Shown here one piece after another: positions 60,533-64,000 of a stretch of DNA of 64,000 bases. The notes below the pieces were generated by a model. It saw only the letters and a list, made by a program, of their open reading frames with translations. It was not told the origin of the DNA and did not search any database. Position 1 is the first letter of the stretch. Each line of letters starts with the position of its first letter. A program made the translations under genes and the position numbers. This DNA is from Arenicola marina (lineage: Eukaryota; Annelida; Polychaeta; Arenicolidae): NCBI GenBank assembly GCA_964019135.1, contig OZ025256.1, positions 42,132,035 to 42,196,034 on the forward strand, in the 5' to 3' direction.

Positions 60533-62199
60533 GGCTGTGAATATGATTTTGACGACGTAAATCAACCCAATCAAAAGTTTCTTTCAACAACTCAACTTGC
60601 CAAGACGGACGTGTACACAAACGATGTTGGTAATACTGCAGGCGCGGGCCATGCACTAGCGGATGCACAAAGGGTAGCACCCCACCAAATAAATCTGTCC
60701 TACACAGTGGCCATCCCCAAGTCACCGGCATTAAACAAATTTATAGAACCATTTGACTCGATAAGATAACGATAAGAAATGTGGTTTTCATTTGTTACAC
60801 ATTGGGGTATTAACGACAGTAACCTGACGCCAACTTTAAAACGCTTCTTATGCATACATACTCTCTAAGAGGTGAAACAATAGACCGTTAGTTCCAGGGG
60901 AAATTCTGGCATGCGCGTGTTTCGGGTAACTCTCGCTCTAGAGCACGCAAAAGACGATTACAGGATTATAGCTCCATAATATATTTTCAGCGGATTATCA
61001 TAACAGGGCGTTTTCTACAAAGAACAACTGGATATAGATAAGTATCTTGACTGTCAAAGGATACCATTTTAAGAACGAGATGAGGATACATAAGCCAATA
61101 AAACAGCTGATATAAATGACAACCGGCAAACTGCGCTATATATATACATGGATAGCAGGAAAGCGGTCATATTTCCGGTTCGTTGATTTAATTCAGTGTT
61201 TTTTGTTTAAACTTTTTTTTTCTGGAGATATTCAAAAGCTAATTAAGGGGTATATCTTTTACAGACGGTACTTAACTTGTAAACCTATTTGTACCATTGT
61301 AACATGACATAAAAAGCGATGATATGGGCCGGTATGCACCATACAGGGGCGTGCACAGAACTCTTGAGACTACGAAGCTTGAGGCATTGTAATATATGAG
61401 GAGAGGTCAGGGGGCACAACTTGAAAGGGGGGGGGGGTAGCAGAGTAAACTTTAGGATCTGAAGGGGGGTGGGGGGGGGGGGCACGTGCCTCCTGTGCCC
61501 TCTCTCCCCCGGGACACGCACATTTACACTGTCTGCTCAATGCAAGCACCGGTGTACTGACCGTACTAATATCTTTGATGCAAGTCTGAGCTCACTCGCG
61601 GGACATACATCGGCTTGTTGCGTAGCAACCAGGCATGCCAAACTGGGAGCGCTGCAGACAAGACAGACAGTCAAAACATTATACTTAAAGAGAAGTGTAC
61701 AGAGACAGACACAGAGAAAGTTTGTTCTGTGAATAACAATACCATATAGAGCAGACCTAACCCTGACAAAAGAAACGTTGAAGCCAGGCACGCACCTTCA
61801 TGAATCCGGCCAGGGTGGGGGGGTACTTAATACCGCGCCCCCCCCCCCCTCCTCCCCCCTTTTTTTCACCGCTCAAATCCGTTGGTCGGGGCGTTTTACC
61901 GCCAAAATCCGCCCGGAAGGGGTATATTTTTCGGCAACCCGCTCTATGAACGCACATTTTCACAGCTCCCCCCCCACCCCCACCCTCCCATCCGGGGACC
62001 TGAACAACTGCATACGCAAGCATGACAGAGGCACGCGGGAATCAGTTTTTCTGACCCGAAACACGCAGTGTTTATTTTTGACGATAGATGTCGACAAGGG
62101 TATATGTGGAACGGTCTATGACGTACGTATGTCCCTGTGCTGCAGCTGGGTCGCACCGACAACATCCATAAACTCAGGACATACATGTAAATATGTAAT
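60533..62199. other. upstream of ERGIC3; noncoding with transposon debris
   Basis: The ERGIC3 promoter is expected at 60533-61000. A CGACGTAAAT motif at 60552 resembles a CRE-type site, but this is weak. G and C tracts are at 61429-61480 and 61830-61860. 61860-61970 shares a segment with 35902-35922. The 5' part of the retrotransposon may begin here, but no LTR boundary is recognisable. Confidence 0.45.
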
Positions 62200-64000
62200 G
62201 TGAATGAACACATCACGTTAATCTTTGGTATTTCATCTGAACGGATACAGTCAAAACTACTTCAGAAAGAAGAGGATTTAACATTAGATCAAGCGCTTGA
62301 CATCGCTAGAACTGATGAAGCCACACGCAAGCAGCTGGAAGACTTAAACAGCGGCAGAACGGTACACGCTCTGCAGACCAGGTCTCAGAGACCGCAGCCA
62401 AAACGGCAGCAGCAAAATCCCACATATCACAGACAGAAGATTCAACAAAAAGCTTGTGGAAAATGTGGCACTAGGCATTAACGCAACCCGGACGCATGTC
62501 CTGCCAAAATGTGACACATGTTTGCTATGTGGCAAACTAAATCACTGGAAACGTGTGTGTCGCTCACAGAGAATGCGAACAGGCTGACCTTGAAGAGCTG
62601 TATTCCGACACAATAAACATCGACGCCATGGATTATGATGAGAAGCATTCGACACAGGCCCTGATTCAGCTACCTGTAAGGATGAACCAGCATCGACTAC
62701 AGCTGACGTGCAAGCTCGACACTGGTGCAGAAGGCAACGTCATACCCCTGAAAGGCTAAGAGACTTATTGCGTCTGATGTGAGCAATTGAGGGATACAAG
62801 CACCTCCAGACCTCACGCCATCAGACACCCAGATCACTGCATTTGGGGGGCATAACACTGACATTATACGGTATGTGCCAGTTGACGTTGACCTACCACC
62901 AGGTGACGGAAACTTTTACGTTCTACGTTGTCAAATCCAATGGGTCACTGATATTGGGTCTCCCAACATGTCGAGCTCTTGGGCTGGTGACGCTCAACTA
63001 CACCATTTGCCTCGACCAAAGCAATGCTGAGACGCCGCGCACCAAACCAGTTATTGCCCGACCAGCTCGTGATGTGAAAGCGCGGGATCAAATTCTACCT
63101 GAGCACAGTGATGTGTTTGAAGACATTGGATGCTTCGAAGGAAATTACCACATCACGGTGGATCCCACAGTACCCCCGGTCATACATCCTTCCAGACGTG
63201 TACCCATTGCGTTACGTGAACCTCTGAAGGAGGAGCTCGACTCATTCACTGAAAGGGGTATCCTGAGCAAGGTCGACCAACCTACAGAATGGGTAAACTC
63301 GTGTGTCTGTGTCACAAAGTCCAACGGCACGATCCGCCTGTGTTTGGACACTAAAGACTTAAACAAAGCGATCAAACGGCCACATCACTATACGCGCCAA
63401 CGTTGGAAGATGTACTGCCAAGGCTTAATGATGCAAAATTCTTCTCAATACTTGACGCACGCAGTGGATACTGGAACATCTCGTTGGACGAGGAGAGTTC
63501 GCTACTAACGACCTTCTATACCCCGTTCGGACGGTACAAGTATAATCGTCTCCCATTTGGCCTTAATATCGCTCAGGATGTTTTCCAAAAGAAGATCGAC
63601 GAAACTTTCGGTGACATACAAGGTTGCACCGGTATAGCCGATGACCTCGTTATTGCTGGCTGGAAAGATGATGGCAGTGACCACCATGCAACACTCCGTA
63701 AATGTTGGAGCGAGCCAGACTAATGGGCACACGGTTCAACAATGAGAAGATGATCATTCGCTGCAAGCAGATACCTTTCTTTGGTCACCTCATTGGAGAA
63801 GATGGTGTCAAACATGACCCTGCTAAAATCGCGACCATCAGCAGTATATGGATGAGCCAAAGGATGTGGCGGAGCTACAAACCTTCCTAGGGATGGTGAG
63901 TTACCTCAGTCGATTCACTCTTCACCAGGCATCCCTGACTGCACCGCTGCGTGACCTCTGCAAGAAAGACAACGAAAGGACTTCCGTAAAGTCAACATTT
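62200..64000 (+). pseudogene. decayed Ty3/Gypsy retrotransposon (gag end, protease, reverse transcriptase), runs off the window
   Basis: In order: a gag-like segment (62200-62470) ending in a zinc-knuckle region (CGKCGTRH, then CLLCGKLNHW in another frame); an aspartic protease with DTGAEGN near 62717-62740; and reverse transcriptase from about 63180 with FFSILDARSGYW, TPFGRYKYNRLPFG and the catalytic IADDLVIAG motif near 63635. The GHLIGEDGVKHDP segment at about 63785 follows. The reading frame is broken by stops at 62479 and 62757 and by frame changes near 62515, 63400 and 63715, so this copy is inactive. RNase H and integrase would lie beyond 64000. It is related to the mag-like or K02A2.6-like Gypsy elements common in invertebrates (from memory, not searched). 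Confidence 0.88.

Overview
The window is nuclear DNA of an animal. It holds intron-rich genes with GT-AG (and one GC-AG) splice sites, tRNA-derived SINEs, MITEs, a decayed Ty3/Gypsy element and about ten large minisatellite arrays. Two genes are firmly recognised by their encoded protein, ERGIC3 and ROMO1. The mix suggests a marine invertebrate, perhaps a mollusc, but nothing here fixes the species.

Layout. Bases 1-12,660 are mostly tandem repeats: a 26-bp array, a 6.5-kb G-rich 78-bp array, and a 54-bp array that is an amplified piece of a tRNA-type SINE head. One isolated candidate exon lies at 8301-8448. Bases 13,804-21,956 carry a short candidate first exon and a giant exon of about 7.9 kb. 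The giant exon encodes a disordered protein built from successive families of 10-residue repeats. Bases 25,640-39,804 hold two tandem paralogous genes of unrecognised family (called gene A and gene B here). Each has five exons in the same order with the same intron phases. The giant exon ends in a phase that joins gene A without a break, so gene A may encode a protein of about 2,934 residues, or the giant exon may be a separate gene.

Bases 42,770-60,532 are the whole of ERGIC3 on the minus strand, in 13 exons (389 codons plus stop). It encodes an ER-Golgi cargo receptor of the early secretory pathway. ROMO1, an inner mitochondrial membrane protein, lies inside an ERGIC3 intron on the opposite strand. 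From about 62,200 to the window end there is a broken Ty3/Gypsy retrotransposon (gag zinc knuckle, protease, reverse transcriptase).

The most unusual feature is how the minisatellites relate to genes. At least seven arrays sit within a few tens of bases of an exon edge. One array (65 bp, about 30 copies) is an amplification of the last codons, stop codon and 3' UTR of gene A. Another contains the 5' splice site of an ERGIC3 exon in its first unit. The 54-bp array is about 45 copies of a SINE promoter half. Long open frames over arrays with periods of 78, 54 and 18 bp follow from the period being a multiple of three and are not annotated as genes.
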